A stretch of DNA of 64,000 nucleotides from SAR86 cluster bacterium REDSEA-S09_B4 (GCA_001628005.1 LUQU01000001.1:72103-136102), one strand, 5' to 3'; positions 17,075 to 25,415 are shown, counted from the first letter of the stretch. Made by a program: numbers and translations. Notes: generated by a model not told the origin, from the sequence alone.

Positions 17075-17114
17075 CGTGCCACGCAAGTGCTCTCCCAGCT
17101 GAGCTATAGCCCCA
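17075..17114 (-). repeat. Right 40-bp direct repeat: truncated 5' half of tRNA-Ala(GGC)
   Basis: These bases are identical to the 5' half of the intact tRNA-Ala at 15805, from the acceptor GGGGCTA through the D arm to the anticodon loop. No T arm or 3' acceptor follows, so it cannot make a tRNA. A good promoter still lies upstream (17130-17157), so this looks like the ancestral tRNA start left behind by the insertion. Confidence 0.9.
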
Positions 17115-17129
17115 ATCTAAAACGCGAGT

Positions 17130-17157
17130 ATTCTACCAGCCTTTCTTTAGCTTATAA
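17130..17157 (-). promoter_or_regulatory. Probable ancestral tRNA-Ala promoter
   Basis: On the minus strand TTATAA (17152-17157) and TAGAAT (17130-17135) are 16 bp apart. A GC-containing discriminator (ACTCGCG) follows, and the start point would lie about 10 bases before the truncated tRNA. A GC-rich discriminator is typical of stable-RNA promoters. Confidence 0.4.
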
Positions 17158-17171
17158 GAAACGTTATCCAT

Positions 17172-17197
17172 AAAAAAACAGAGCCGAGGCTCTGTTT
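17172..17197 (-). terminator. Rho-independent terminator
   Basis: A perfect 10-bp stem (AAACAGAGCC/GGCTCTGTTT, 17176-17197) with a tight loop is followed on the minus strand by a run of T. It lies 267 bp beyond the enoyl-CoA hydratase stop and ends the candidate small RNA. Confidence 0.8.
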
Positions 17198-17387
17198 AGT
17201 TCGAGTTCGAAAGTGTCTAAGTTTGAGTCTTTTTTCTTAGCTCCCTTGATAAATTTCTCTTTTTATCTCGGTGGTCTAAAAGTCTTTTTTGCTAGCTTTT
17301 ACTTTTAGAGCTTTTCGCCTTTCGTTCTCTAACCTTTTTAACTCTCCTTTTCTCGTCTCGAGTTGGTTCCAGGTCGGTTAAATTGGT
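17173..17387 (-). ncRNA. Candidate small RNA of about 215 nt, unidentified
   Basis: The 350-bp stretch between the tRNA remnant and the enoyl-CoA hydratase gene has no convincing ORF. On the minus strand a promoter (TTGTAT, 16 bp, TAATAT; 17416-17421 and 17394-17399) is followed by about 215 bases ending in a strong intrinsic terminator. The predicted RNA is purine-rich and can form stems: CTAAAAGT/ACTTTTAG, TTAGAG/CTCTAA and AACTC/GAGTT. It has unpaired-looking GGA motifs (AAGGAGAG, AAGGGAGC, CTGGAACC). It does not match signatures I know for tmRNA, RNase P, SRP RNA or 6S RNA. The GGA motifs could mean CsrA/RsmA binding, but this is speculation. Confidence 0.45.
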
Positions 17388-17463
17388 CTAGTGATATTAC
17401 TCTTATGGAAAAAAAATACAACCCTTTTTTTCAACTTTTTTTAAGTTTTTTTTGACTCCTTTT

Positions 17464-18264
17464 TTACCTAAATTTTGGCTTTCTTTTTTCCATAAAAGCA
17501 CTGACTGCTTCAGCGTGTTCGTCTCGTTCCCAACACTCTTGTAGCAATTTAGTTTCTAGTTCTTCAGCTGCTTTAATATCAGTTGTAACGGCATTTTCAG
17601 TTAGAAGCCTCTTAGTCATTCGTAATTGTGCATCTGGATTCTCAGAAAATAAATTGGCCAACTCAAAAGATTTATCTAGTAGTTCATCTTCATTAACTAC
17701 ATATTCAACTAGGCCGTAGTCAAAAGCTTCCTTTCCTGAATACAGGCTGCCAGAAAGCATCATTTCATTAGCCCTACCCCAACCCACACGACTGACTAAA
17801 AAATGAGTGGAAGCTAGTTCTGGAACAATTCCCATCTTGACAAACACAAAGCCAAATTTTGATTTGTCAGAACACACAATCATGTCAAAAGGAAGAATCA
17901 TAGTGACTCCAATTCCTACTGCAGCTCCATTTACTGCAGCAATTATTGGCTTGGATTCTCTTACAAGACTGATCCAGTCGACTCCAGCTGGCATTCCCCC
18001 TGAACCTCCAGCAGTATCGTTTCCAGGGTCCTCTCCATCAAGTCGTGTTTGAAAGGTATCCCCAATGTCAGCACCTGCACAAAACCCCCTTCCTGCACCA
18101 GTCATAATAATCGAGCCAATTGAACTATCTGCATTAGCCTGCTCTATGGCATGTGCTTGTTCTTCACACATTCTTGGAGTCCATGCATTAAGTTTATCGG
18201 GTCTGTTTAAAGTTATTAAAGCGACAGTGCCTTTGGTTTCATAAATAATTTCTTCGTATTCCAT
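17464..18264 (-). CDS. Enoyl-CoA hydratase/isomerase family protein
   Basis: The 266-residue protein is typical crotonase length. The first oxyanion-hole strand is in IIMTGAGRGFCAGADIG. The second block is PIIAAVNGAAVGIGVTMILPFD, followed by SKFGFVFVKMGIVPELAS, which carries the Glu position that often acts as catalytic base. A glycine-rich insert (GNDTAGGSGG) precedes the second block. The enzyme probably hydrates or isomerises an acyl-CoA in fatty-acid or branched-acid breakdown. It starts 5 bp before the downstream end of the MBL gene's stop, so the two may share a transcript. Confidence 0.88.
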   Translation of the reverse strand: MEYEEIIYETKGTVALITLNRPDKLNAWTPRMCEEQAHAIEQANADSSIGSIIMTGAGRGFCAGADIGDTFQTRLDGEDPGNDTAGGSGGMPAGVDWISLVRESKPIIAAVNGAAVGIGVTMILPFDMIVCSDKSKFGFVFVKMGIVPELASTHFLVSRVGWGRANEMMLSGSLYSGKEAFDYGLVEYVVNEDELLDKSFELANLFSENPDAQLRMTKRLLTENAVTTDIKAAEELETKLLQECWERDEHAEAVSAFMEKRKPKFR

Positions 18265-18268
18265 AATC

Positions 18269-18943
18269 TCACCCCATAATTTGTCGCCAACGATTTATGT
18301 CAGAGATATTTAAATAGACATTTTGATTCTTTGTCTCAGCCAAGCTAGCAGATTTCTCTTCGCTGTAGTGATGTCCTGGATAGAGAATTGTGTCATCCGG
18401 TAAAGAACATAGATGCTGCAAACTGTGATACATCTGATCAGAGTCCGATCCAGGTAGGTCTACTCGACCACATCCATTGATAAAAAGAGTGTCTCCTGAA
18501 ACTAGATTCTTATTTACACTGAAACATTGTGAACCCGGTGTGTGTCCTGGGGTATGCAGGAACTCTATATCATTCTCACCAATTTGAAGATGGTCACCTG
18601 AATCGACTAATTGCAGATCGGAATCTGAAACCCCTGTTACCTTCTTAACGCCTTCAGCTTCGTGTTTATTAACATAAATCTTAACAGGCTGCTTAGCCAT
18701 AATTTCTGCTATACCTGGTATTGATTGACCCATCATTCCACCTCCAATGTGATCAGGATGGTAGTGTGTAACTAGGATCGAAGAGAGCTTTAAGTCATTC
18801 TCTTCAAGGTGCTTAAAAAGAAGATCTATCTCCCAAGCTGGGTCTATTAAAGTTACTTCTCGTGTGCTCTTAGACCCTAAGATATATATAAAGTTTTCCA
18901 TGGGACCAAGCTTTAACTGCTCTAAGTAAAGATCTTCAGACAT
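18269..18943 (-). CDS. MBL-fold hydrolase, glyoxalase II-like
   Basis: The start chosen is the ATG at 18943 (224 residues). The longer frame to 19039 adds a hydrophobic stretch that overlaps the neighbouring membrane-protein gene in another frame. Zinc-site motifs are THYHPDHIGGG (HxHxDH), the TPGHTPGSQC His, SGDTLFINGCGRVDLPGSD with the bridging Asp, and YPGHHY. The pattern fits the glyoxalase II/persulfide dioxygenase group. It could substitute for gloB, which is missing from the rnhA-dnaQ-mltD neighbourhood where many gammaproteobacteria have it. The C-terminal EKSASLAETKNQNVYL is typical for this group. Confidence 0.82.
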   Translation of the reverse strand: MSEDLYLEQLKLGPMENFIYILGSKSTREVTLIDPAWEIDLLFKHLEENDLKLSSILVTHYHPDHIGGGMMGQSIPGIAEIMAKQPVKIYVNKHEAEGVKKVTGVSDSDLQLVDSGDHLQIGENDIEFLHTPGHTPGSQCFSVNKNLVSGDTLFINGCGRVDLPGSDSDQMYHSLQHLCSLPDDTILYPGHHYSEEKSASLAETKNQNVYLNISDINRWRQIMG

Positions 18944-18950
18944 TTTAAAC

Positions 18951-19451
18951 TTAGTTAGATAAACTTCTATTAATAAAAAACTGACGGCAAAAATAGAAAA
19001 GATTTGCAAATAATAAAGTGGCGGACAAACTGCTGGCATAAAAAGGTAAAGCTAAAATATAACATTGCACTAAGCCTTGAATATCTTGGCCGTAAATAGA
19101 AGACCCGAGCCAAACTCCAAAGTTTGTAATTAAGAAAAATAAGGTGGGACTAGATAAACTTAATCCATTTAGTGTGGTTAATTTAGTACTTGAAAATTGA
19201 GAAGCCATAAGTCCAATAAGGAAGAAAGAACCATATGTCCAAATCATAACTGTATGAAAACCGAGGAAAAAATCTGAAATAAGTAGACAAAGGATCGGTA
19301 AACAGATAATTAGCCATTTATCCTTAATTAAAAAAGGAAGAAAAATAGCGCCCGCTATCAAAGGTGTAAAATTTGGAGGATGTGGAATCAGCCTGCTTAA
19401 AATAAGTAGCAAGCAAAAGAAAACTATGCTTTTTAGTATTTCCTTATTCAT
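18951..19451 (-). CDS. DUF6580-type integral membrane protein
   Basis: The start chosen is the ATG at 19451 (166 residues) rather than the longer frame to 19508, which would run into the divergent gene. The protein has about five membrane segments. The conserved opening LSRLIPHPPNFTPLIAGAIF and GFHTVMIWTYGSFFLIG match the DUF6580 family, whose function is unknown. Some relatives occur near vitamin or cobalt uptake genes, but nothing of that kind is here. Its stop lies 7 bp before the MBL hydrolase start, so the two are probably cotranscribed. Confidence 0.65.
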   Translation of the reverse strand: MNKEILKSIVFFCLLLILSRLIPHPPNFTPLIAGAIFLPFLIKDKWLIICLPILCLLISDFFLGFHTVMIWTYGSFFLIGLMASQFSSTKLTTLNGLSLSSPTLFFLITNFGVWLGSSIYGQDIQGLVQCYILALPFYASSLSATLLFANLFYFCRQFFINRSLSN

Positions 19452-19482
19452 TGGTTTCAATAATAGGTTATAAAATGTAATT

Positions 19483-20463
19483 GTGGACGACAAAGAATCA
19501 TTTATCAATAATCATGAAAAGGCTCCCTTAATTGAACTGGATGATTTTCGTTGTCCCTCAAAACCAAATAGTTTCTATGTTCAGACTAATGATAATAAAA
19601 AAATAAGAATTGCCTTATGGAATAAAGAGTCTAATAAAGGGACTATTCTTCTTCAATCTGGGAGAACAGAATTTATTGAAAAGTATTATGAAGTTATTCA
19701 AGAATTTATAGATAGAGAATTCTGTGTAGTAGCCATGGATTGGCGAGGACAGGGTTTATCAGATCGAACTTCCAATAATATTAGGTTGGGCCATATTGAT
19801 AGCTTTAATGAATACGACAAAGACTTTGAAATGATTATAGAAAAGGTTTACCAACATATATGTCCCAGGCCCTGGATAGGCTTTGGCCATTCAATGGGTG
19901 GTTGCTTATTAGCAACAAACTTTACTAAGCATGAGAATAATTACCGGGCTTTAATTCTTTGTGCTCCCATGCTGACTATGAAAGTCAATATCTGGATTAA
20001 GCGTCTAACAAAATTGATCCTATTCTTACTGCCTTGGTTAAAAAGACTACCTCTTTCTCCCCCCAATTGGGATAAAAAACAAGGTTGGATAGAAGAAGAT
20101 TTTGAGCAGAATAATCTCACCAGTGATAAGTTTAGATTTGATAGAAGCTTTAGACTTATTTGTAAGTGCCCTGAATTAGGAGTTAAAGGCCTAAGTTTTG
20201 GATGGGTAAATGAGGCCTTCAAAAGAGTTGAAGATTTTGATTACCCAGATTGGGGAAAGACTATAAGTAAACCCGTTCTTTTGCTGAGTGCCGGCAAAGA
20301 CCTTTTAGTAGATTCAGGCAAAAATGAATTAATTTGCAGTTCAATTCCAAATAGATCCATATCGCGTATTAATGGAAAACATGAATTGCTAATGGAAGAA
20401 AATGATATTCGAAACGAAACTTGGAAGGCTATAGATGAATTTCTTGAAAAAATTTATGAATAA
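19483..20463 (+). CDS. Alpha/beta hydrolase, lysophospholipase-like
   Basis: The 326-residue protein begins at a GTG (19483), 31 bp from the divergent membrane-protein start; no later start keeps the first strand. It has the monoglyceride lipase/lysophospholipase layout: VVAMDWRGQGLSDR, the nucleophile elbow GFGHSMGG, LLLSAGKDLLVDSG with the catalytic Asp, and a C-terminal NGKHELLMEEND with the catalytic His. It has no signal peptide, so it probably acts on lysolipids or glycerides in the cytoplasm. Its stop overlaps the end of gltX on the other strand by 10 bp. Confidence 0.85.
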   Translation: MDDKESFINNHEKAPLIELDDFRCPSKPNSFYVQTNDNKKIRIALWNKESNKGTILLQSGRTEFIEKYYEVIQEFIDREFCVVAMDWRGQGLSDRTSNNIRLGHIDSFNEYDKDFEMIIEKVYQHICPRPWIGFGHSMGGCLLATNFTKHENNYRALILCAPMLTMKVNIWIKRLTKLILFLLPWLKRLPLSPPNWDKKQGWIEEDFEQNNLTSDKFRFDRSFRLICKCPELGVKGLSFGWVNEAFKRVEDFDYPDWGKTISKPVLLLSAGKDLLVDSGKNELICSSIPNRSISRINGKHELLMEENDIRNETWKAIDEFLEKIYE

Positions 20464-21836
20464 CTCTTTATTGCCTCTTCTACTCTTTTTATAACCTTCT
20501 CTTTTCCTAGAACCAAAGAGGTTTCATCAACAGAAGCTGAATTCATCCTACCTGTTATAGCTAATCTTAGTGGTTTTCCTACTGAAGCCATTCCAACTTC
20601 ATTCTTTTCCATAACCTCATTAAGTAAACTTTTTATGTCTTCAACTTGCCAGTTTGTTACTTCTTTAAAACCTTCAACTAAATATTTTAAGATTGTTACA
20701 GCTTGTACAGTAAATACCTTACTAGCGTCCTTGCTGTCTATAACTACTGAGTCACCATAAAAATAACTTCCTTCAGTTTCGAATTCTGAAAGTAAGGAAC
20801 ACCTTTCTTTTATTAAATTAATAACCTCGGCGGAGTAATCATCTTGCTTAAATTGATTAGAAGTCGGAACAAGCTGTTCAAGTAAAGTCTTGTTTTCCAT
20901 TTTTAAAAAATATTCTCTATTGAACCAAAGTAGCTTTTCGTAAGAAAAAGATGCTGGGGAATTGTTTAATTTTCCATCCTTAAATATTTGTATCAACTCT
21001 TTAAGCTCAAACATCTCTTGATCTCCATAAGACCACCCCAATCTCACTATGTAATTTAGAAGTGCCTCAGGCAGAACACCCAAATCTTTATAATCAAGTA
21101 CATTCACTGCCCCATGTCTTTTAGACATTCTCTTACCATCCTCACCAAGAATCATTGGTACATGTCCATAAATAGGAACAGATTGCCCCAGGGCTTCGAA
21201 GATATTTATTTGTCTAAAGGTATTGTTAATATGATCATCTCCTCTAACAACATGACTAATATTCATGTCTAAATCATCAACTACGACGCATAAATTGTAA
21301 GTAGGACTTCCATCACTTCTTACTAGAATGAGATCATCTAACTCTTTATTGGCCACTTCCATCTGACCCCTTACTAAGTCTTTAAAAGTAACTGAACCCG
21401 ATTCAGGGTTTTTAAAACGAATAACAGTATTAGGTCCGTTCTCTAGACCTAACTCTCTGCATTTGCCGTCATACTTAGGCTTTTCTCTTTTCTTTTGTTG
21501 CTCCTCTCTAATTTTCTTTAATCGTTCAGGAGAACAATCACAATTGTAAGCCTTTCCTTTATTCACTAGCTCTTGCGCTTTGTCTAAATGGTTGTCTTTA
21601 TTTCTGGATTGGTAGACAGGCTCTTGGTCAAACTCAATACCCATCCACTTAAAACTGTCTATGATCGAGTCTGTGTATTTTTGTTCAGACCTTTCCGAGT
21701 CAGTATCTTCTAGGCGTAAAAGACAGTCTCCTCCTAAACTTTTAGAGTAAAGCCAGGTAAAGAGTGCTGTTCTTGCTCCTCCAATGTGCAATAACCCTGT
21801 AGGACTGGGTGCAAATCTTCCAACAATCTTACTCAT
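20454..21836 (-). CDS. gltX: Glutamate-tRNA ligase
   Basis: The 460-residue class I synthetase begins RFAPSPTGLLHIGGARTALF with the HIGH-type motif HIGG at 17-20. It has the adenylate/KMSKS loop GKRMSKRHGAVNVLD and the zinc-finger-like insert YNCDCSPERLKKIREEQ. The product charges tRNA-Glu with glutamate. The ORF overlaps dnaQ by 4 bp upstream and the lysophospholipase-like gene by 10 bp at its convergent 3' end. The length is normal for proteobacterial GltX. Confidence 0.97.
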   Translation of the reverse strand: MSKIVGRFAPSPTGLLHIGGARTALFTWLYSKSLGGDCLLRLEDTDSERSEQKYTDSIIDSFKWMGIEFDQEPVYQSRNKDNHLDKAQELVNKGKAYNCDCSPERLKKIREEQQKKREKPKYDGKCRELGLENGPNTVIRFKNPESGSVTFKDLVRGQMEVANKELDDLILVRSDGSPTYNLCVVVDDLDMNISHVVRGDDHINNTFRQINIFEALGQSVPIYGHVPMILGEDGKRMSKRHGAVNVLDYKDLGVLPEALLNYIVRLGWSYGDQEMFELKELIQIFKDGKLNNSPASFSYEKLLWFNREYFLKMENKTLLEQLVPTSNQFKQDDYSAEVINLIKERCSLLSEFETEGSYFYGDSVVIDSKDASKVFTVQAVTILKYLVEGFKEVTNWQVEDIKSLLNEVMEKNEVGMASVGKPLRLAITGRMNSASVDETSLVLGKEKVIKRVEEAIKSYS

Positions 21837-22555
21837 TTATTTTTCAGCCAAATGGGTTTAGTACCCGTCTCATCTTGCATTTTCTTTAAATACTCTAAAT
21901 TCCTTTTTTCTTCTGATTCGCTAAGTTTAGTGAGTAGAGAGTTATTATTTTTACCATTAGTAACTTTCTTTTTCTTCTCCCTTTGCGATGTATCTGAGCT
22001 CTTACTTTTATGCTCAAAAAGTAGATTGCTTTGGCCACCTGTCATGGCTAGATAAACATCTCCCAAAATCTTAGAATCTAACAACGCACCATGATATTCA
22101 CGATCGTATCCTCCAACTTCATACCTTTGTACTAAAGCATCTAGACTATTTCTTTGACCAGGATGTTTTTCTCTTGCTATTTGAAGAGTATCAACAATCT
22201 TTTCAGTTATTTGATCTATCACCGCGCTTTTTCCTGGGATTAATTTTAATTCGTTATTTAAAAAACCCACATCAAATTCAGCATTGTGAATCAATAATTC
22301 GCTGTCTTTAATAAATTCTAAGAACTCATCAACTATATCTATGAAACGCGGCTTATCTTGAAGAAAATCAAGAGTAAGACCATGTACTTTAGCTGCACCT
22401 TCGTCAATGTCTCTGTCAGGATTCAAATATGTTTGATACTCAGAACCAGTAAATTTTCTATTTATAATTTCTACACATCCGATTTCTATTACTCTATGAC
22501 CAGATTTAAAATCAATGCCTGTAGTTTCCGTATCTAAAACAACTTGCCTAACCAT
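21833..22555 (-). CDS. dnaQ: DNA polymerase III epsilon subunit (3'-5' proofreading exonuclease)
   Basis: The 240-residue DEDDh exonuclease has Exo I VLDTETTGID (D8, E10), Exo II LLIHNAEFDVGFLNNEL and Exo III with HGALLDSKILGDVYLAM carrying the catalytic His and Asp. The C-terminal Lys-rich, low-complexity tail (about 195-240) is the usual polymerase-alpha-binding region. It lies 2 bp downstream of rnhA, as in many gammaproteobacteria, where the two are linked or divergent. It overlaps the gltX start by 4 bp. Confidence 0.95.
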   Translation of the reverse strand: MVRQVVLDTETTGIDFKSGHRVIEIGCVEIINRKFTGSEYQTYLNPDRDIDEGAAKVHGLTLDFLQDKPRFIDIVDEFLEFIKDSELLIHNAEFDVGFLNNELKLIPGKSAVIDQITEKIVDTLQIAREKHPGQRNSLDALVQRYEVGGYDREYHGALLDSKILGDVYLAMTGGQSNLLFEHKSKSSDTSQREKKKKVTNGKNNNSLLTKLSESEEKRNLEYLKKMQDETGTKPIWLKNK

Positions 22556-22557
22556 AA

Positions 22558-22989
22558 TTAAATCTCATCTATGCCCTTATTAGCTAACTGATCAGCAATC
22601 TCATTCTCTCTGTGTCCGCTATGGCCTTTTACCCATTGCCATTCAATCGAATGCAGGTTTGTTAAGTTATCCAACCGTTTCCACAATTCTTTATTAAGGA
22701 CGGGTTTTTTTGATGCAGTTTTCCAGTTCCTCGTTTTCCAGTTCTTAATCCATTCTGTAATTCCCTGCATAACGTATTTGGAGTCAGTTGTAAGCACTAC
22801 ATTAGAATTTTCAGGAATGTGCTCTAAGGCTTTAATTGCTGCGGTTAACTCCATAATGTTATTAGTGGTACTAATATCGCCCCCATATAAGGATTCTTCA
22901 AGCCCATTTGACCTAATCATGACACCCCAGCCTCCTTTACCAGGATTGCCCCTACAGGCGCCGTCTGTGAAAATTTCTATGCGGTTCAT
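22558..22989 (-). CDS. rnhA: Ribonuclease HI
   Basis: The 143-residue protein has the full set of carboxylates: IFTDGACRGNPGKGGWG, NNIMELTAAIKAL, LTTDSKYVMQGITEWI and the C-terminal Asp in ENEIADQLANKG. The basic handle region (WKTRNWKTASKKPV) is present, as in the E. coli enzyme. It degrades the RNA strand of RNA-DNA hybrids. It is divergent from mltD, 72 bp away, and sits directly upstream of dnaQ. Confidence 0.96.
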   Translation of the reverse strand: MNRIEIFTDGACRGNPGKGGWGVMIRSNGLEESLYGGDISTTNNIMELTAAIKALEHIPENSNVVLTTDSKYVMQGITEWIKNWKTRNWKTASKKPVLNKELWKRLDNLTNLHSIEWQWVKGHSGHRENEIADQLANKGIDEI

Positions 22990-23061
22990 ATAGTTTTAAA
23001 CTTAATTGTAGTATACATTTGGCATAAATTTTTGATGAAAAATAGTTTCTGATGGAAAAAA

Positions 23062-24555
23062 ATGAGTAAAAGGATTTCAATATTAATATTTAGTTTTTTG
23101 ATCGGCTGCGTGAACTTGGAGTCAAAGAATCTAGTTCTTGCCGACAATAATGACCTTGCAGCAACTTCTCCCAATGTAGTTGAAGTTGCCATAGATCGAG
23201 AACCATTTGATCTGTGGGAAAGAATAAGGGATGACCTAACTTTCGCTATTCCTAAAAGCTACGGAGATATAGATAGGTATAGAAAAAGATTTGTAAATAA
23301 CCAATATACAGTTAATAGATTAAGCAAATCCGGACAACGTTATTTATTTCATACTGTAAAACGTGCTGAAGAATTAGGTGTGCCCGTTGAGTTGGCTTTA
23401 CTTCCTTTTGTTGAAAGTGAATTTGATCCTTACGCACAATCACTTTATGGGGCTGCCGGTATATGGCAATTCTTACCGGCAACTGGACGAGAATGGGGTT
23501 TAAAGACTAATTGGTGGTATGACGGAAAAAGAGATGTAATAGCTTCTACAGAAGCTGCTCTTAACTTCTTAATATATTTGCATCAGAAATTTGATAATGA
23601 TTGGTTGCTGGCAATAGCAGCCTATAACGCAGGCCCTGGCAGAGTAAATAGGGCCATCCGAGAAAATAAAAGAAAAGGTATGGCTACTGATTTTTGGTCT
23701 CTAAGACTACCAAAAGAAACTTCAGCGTATGTTCCTAAACTATTGGTCTTATGTGAATTGATTAAAGATCCCTCTGGTTTTGGTGTCACATTGCCATCGA
23801 TAGCTAATAGACCTTATTTCACAAAAATAGAGACCCCGGGTCAGGTAGATCTAATGCAAGCAGCTGATCTGGCTGGGATGACTCCTGAAGCCATATACGA
23901 ATTAAATCCAGGTTTTAGTCAATGGGCTACCGACCCAAGTGGTCCCCATTATCTACTTCTACCCACGGGAGTAGCAGATAGATTTCTAATCCAACTTTTA
24001 TCACTTGAAGAAGTAGAACTTGTTCAATGGGACAGGTACAAAATAAAAAGAGGTGATACGCTAACTCGAATAGCTAAACAGTACAGCATCGAGGTACCCG
24101 TCTTGATGGAAATTAATCAAATGGATAGCGACATAATTTACGCTAATCAAGAAATCATGGTACCCAGAGGCCCTGCTTGGGCGAAAACTTTTGTTCCTAA
24201 AGCAAGGACTTATGAAGTTGTAAAAGGAGATACTTTCTGGGGAATATCGAAAAAATTTGGTGTAACCATACAAGATATTTCTTTATGGAATGATTTAGGC
24301 TTAACTACTCCTTTGCAAATTGGTCAAGAAATTAAAATATTCTCTAAGTATGAAAGAGTTAGAGGTAAGACACCTAATAAAAAGACCAGGACCTTACTTT
24401 ATCCAGTTAAATCTGGAGATACTTTATCTAGAATCGGCGCAAGATTTGGTATCGGAGTAAAAGAACTACAGGAATGGAATGAGCTCAAAAGTCCTGAAAG
24501 GATATATCCAGGTCAAGTAATCAAAATAATCTTGGAAGCTGGTGTAGATACTTAA
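23062..24555 (+). CDS. mltD: Membrane-bound lytic murein transglycosylase D, lipoprotein with three LysM domains
   Basis: The 497-residue protein has a lipobox (FLIGC, Cys16), so it is anchored in the outer or inner membrane. The SLT domain (about 95-260) shows LPFVESEFDPYA with catalytic Glu118, then GAAGIWQFLPATGREWGL and AYNAGPGRVNRAI. Three LysM repeats follow: YKIKRGDTLTRIAKQ, YEVVKGDTFWGISKK and YPVKSGDTLSRIGAR. The enzyme cleaves glycan strands between MurNAc and GlcNAc to 1,6-anhydro ends. E. coli MltD has two LysM repeats, so three is on the high side. It is divergent from rnhA. Confidence 0.95.
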   Translation: MSKRISILIFSFLIGCVNLESKNLVLADNNDLAATSPNVVEVAIDREPFDLWERIRDDLTFAIPKSYGDIDRYRKRFVNNQYTVNRLSKSGQRYLFHTVKRAEELGVPVELALLPFVESEFDPYAQSLYGAAGIWQFLPATGREWGLKTNWWYDGKRDVIASTEAALNFLIYLHQKFDNDWLLAIAAYNAGPGRVNRAIRENKRKGMATDFWSLRLPKETSAYVPKLLVLCELIKDPSGFGVTLPSIANRPYFTKIETPGQVDLMQAADLAGMTPEAIYELNPGFSQWATDPSGPHYLLLPTGVADRFLIQLLSLEEVELVQWDRYKIKRGDTLTRIAKQYSIEVPVLMEINQMDSDIIYANQEIMVPRGPAWAKTFVPKARTYEVVKGDTFWGISKKFGVTIQDISLWNDLGLTTPLQIGQEIKIFSKYERVRGKTPNKKTRTLLYPVKSGDTLSRIGARFGIGVKELQEWNELKSPERIYPGQVIKIILEAGVDT

Positions 24556-24557
24556 TT

Positions 24558-25415
24558 TTAATTTGGTCCTGTTCTAGGATCTAAAGCATCTCTTAATCCA
24601 TCCCCAATGAAGTTAAGAGAAAAAAGTGTTAAAGAAAAAGCAAGAGAAGGAAATATTAATAACCACCAATACTCTTCCATTGATACAGCTCCGTCTCTTA
24701 TTAAAAGTCCCCAGGAACTCATAGGTGCTTGAACTCCTAAACCAAGAAAACTTAAAAAAGCTTCTAATAGCATTATTTGAGGAACGGTTAATGTCGCATA
24801 AACAATTACAGGCCCAATGGCATTAGGTATCAAGTGCCTTGAAATAATATCTTTCTTTGAAACTCCCATAGCCTCAGCAGACAATACAAACTCTTGTTGA
24901 CTTAAACTCATTACCTGACTTCTTACTATCCTGGACATGGTTAACCATTCCACTGCACCTATGGCCATGAATAGGAGCACAAGGTTTCTTCCAAAAATAA
25001 CCATCAATAGGATAATCAGGATAATAAAAGGAATGCCGTAAAGAACATCAACAATCCTCATCATTACTGCATCTGTTCTTCCTCCTGCAAAACCAGCAAT
25101 AGTTCCCCACAAAACTCCTATCACCAAAGCTACCATCGTTGCTAAAAAGCCAACCATCAAAGAAATTCTGCTGCCGTACATCATTCTGGTCAGAAGATCC
25201 CGACCTAATGTATCCGTGCCTAATAAGTGTTCTGCTGAAGGTCCAGAAGGACCTAGGTTTAAATCTTGGTAAGCGTAATCGTATGGGGCTATCAAAGGCG
25301 TAAAGATTGCTAAGACTATGAGTAATAAAACGTAGATCCCACCAAAAAGAGACAACTTATTTGAAACTAATCTATCGAAAGCTTTCTTAGCCAGACTTGA
25401 TTCAGCTGTATTCAT
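24558..25415 (-). CDS. oppC: Peptide ABC transporter permease (OppC/DppC type)
   Basis: The 285-residue protein has an N-terminal OppC_N segment (LSLFGGIYVLLLIVLAIFTPL) and the permease core. The core includes HLLGTDTLGRDLLTRMMYGSRISL and the EAA loop AMGVSKKDIISRHLIPNAIGPV, ending GDGLRDALDPRT. It pairs with the OppB-type permease, whose stop overlaps its start by 4 bp. No ATPase (OppD/OppF) lies next to it in the window, so the transporter must borrow ATPases encoded elsewhere. Peptide versus other substrate class cannot be fixed. Confidence 0.9.
   Translation of the reverse strand: MNTAESSLAKKAFDRLVSNKLSLFGGIYVLLLIVLAIFTPLIAPYDYAYQDLNLGPSGPSAEHLLGTDTLGRDLLTRMMYGSRISLMVGFLATMVALVIGVLWGTIAGFAGGRTDAVMMRIVDVLYGIPFIILIILLMVIFGRNLVLLFMAIGAVEWLTMSRIVRSQVMSLSQQEFVLSAEAMGVSKKDIISRHLIPNAIGPVIVYATLTVPQIMLLEAFLSFLGLGVQAPMSSWGLLIRDGAVSMEEYWWLLIFPSLAFSLTLFSLNFIGDGLRDALDPRTGPN

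Larger units (their letters stand above)
15767..17114. mobile_element. Putative integrative mini-island in tRNA-Ala, bounded by 40-bp direct repeats
   Basis: A perfect 40-bp direct repeat (15767-15806 and 17075-17114) encloses 1,268 bp; the repeat unit is 1,308 bp. The repeat equals the tRNA-Ala sequence from the anticodon loop to the 5' end. Inside are a gene remnant, a DUF2721 membrane protein, a charged small protein and a GTAC-palindrome cluster. No integrase gene is present. The simplest reading is site-specific insertion at the tRNA by an element that is now, or always was, non-autonomous. Unusually, the duplicated side is the 5' half of the tRNA. Confidence 0.7.
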
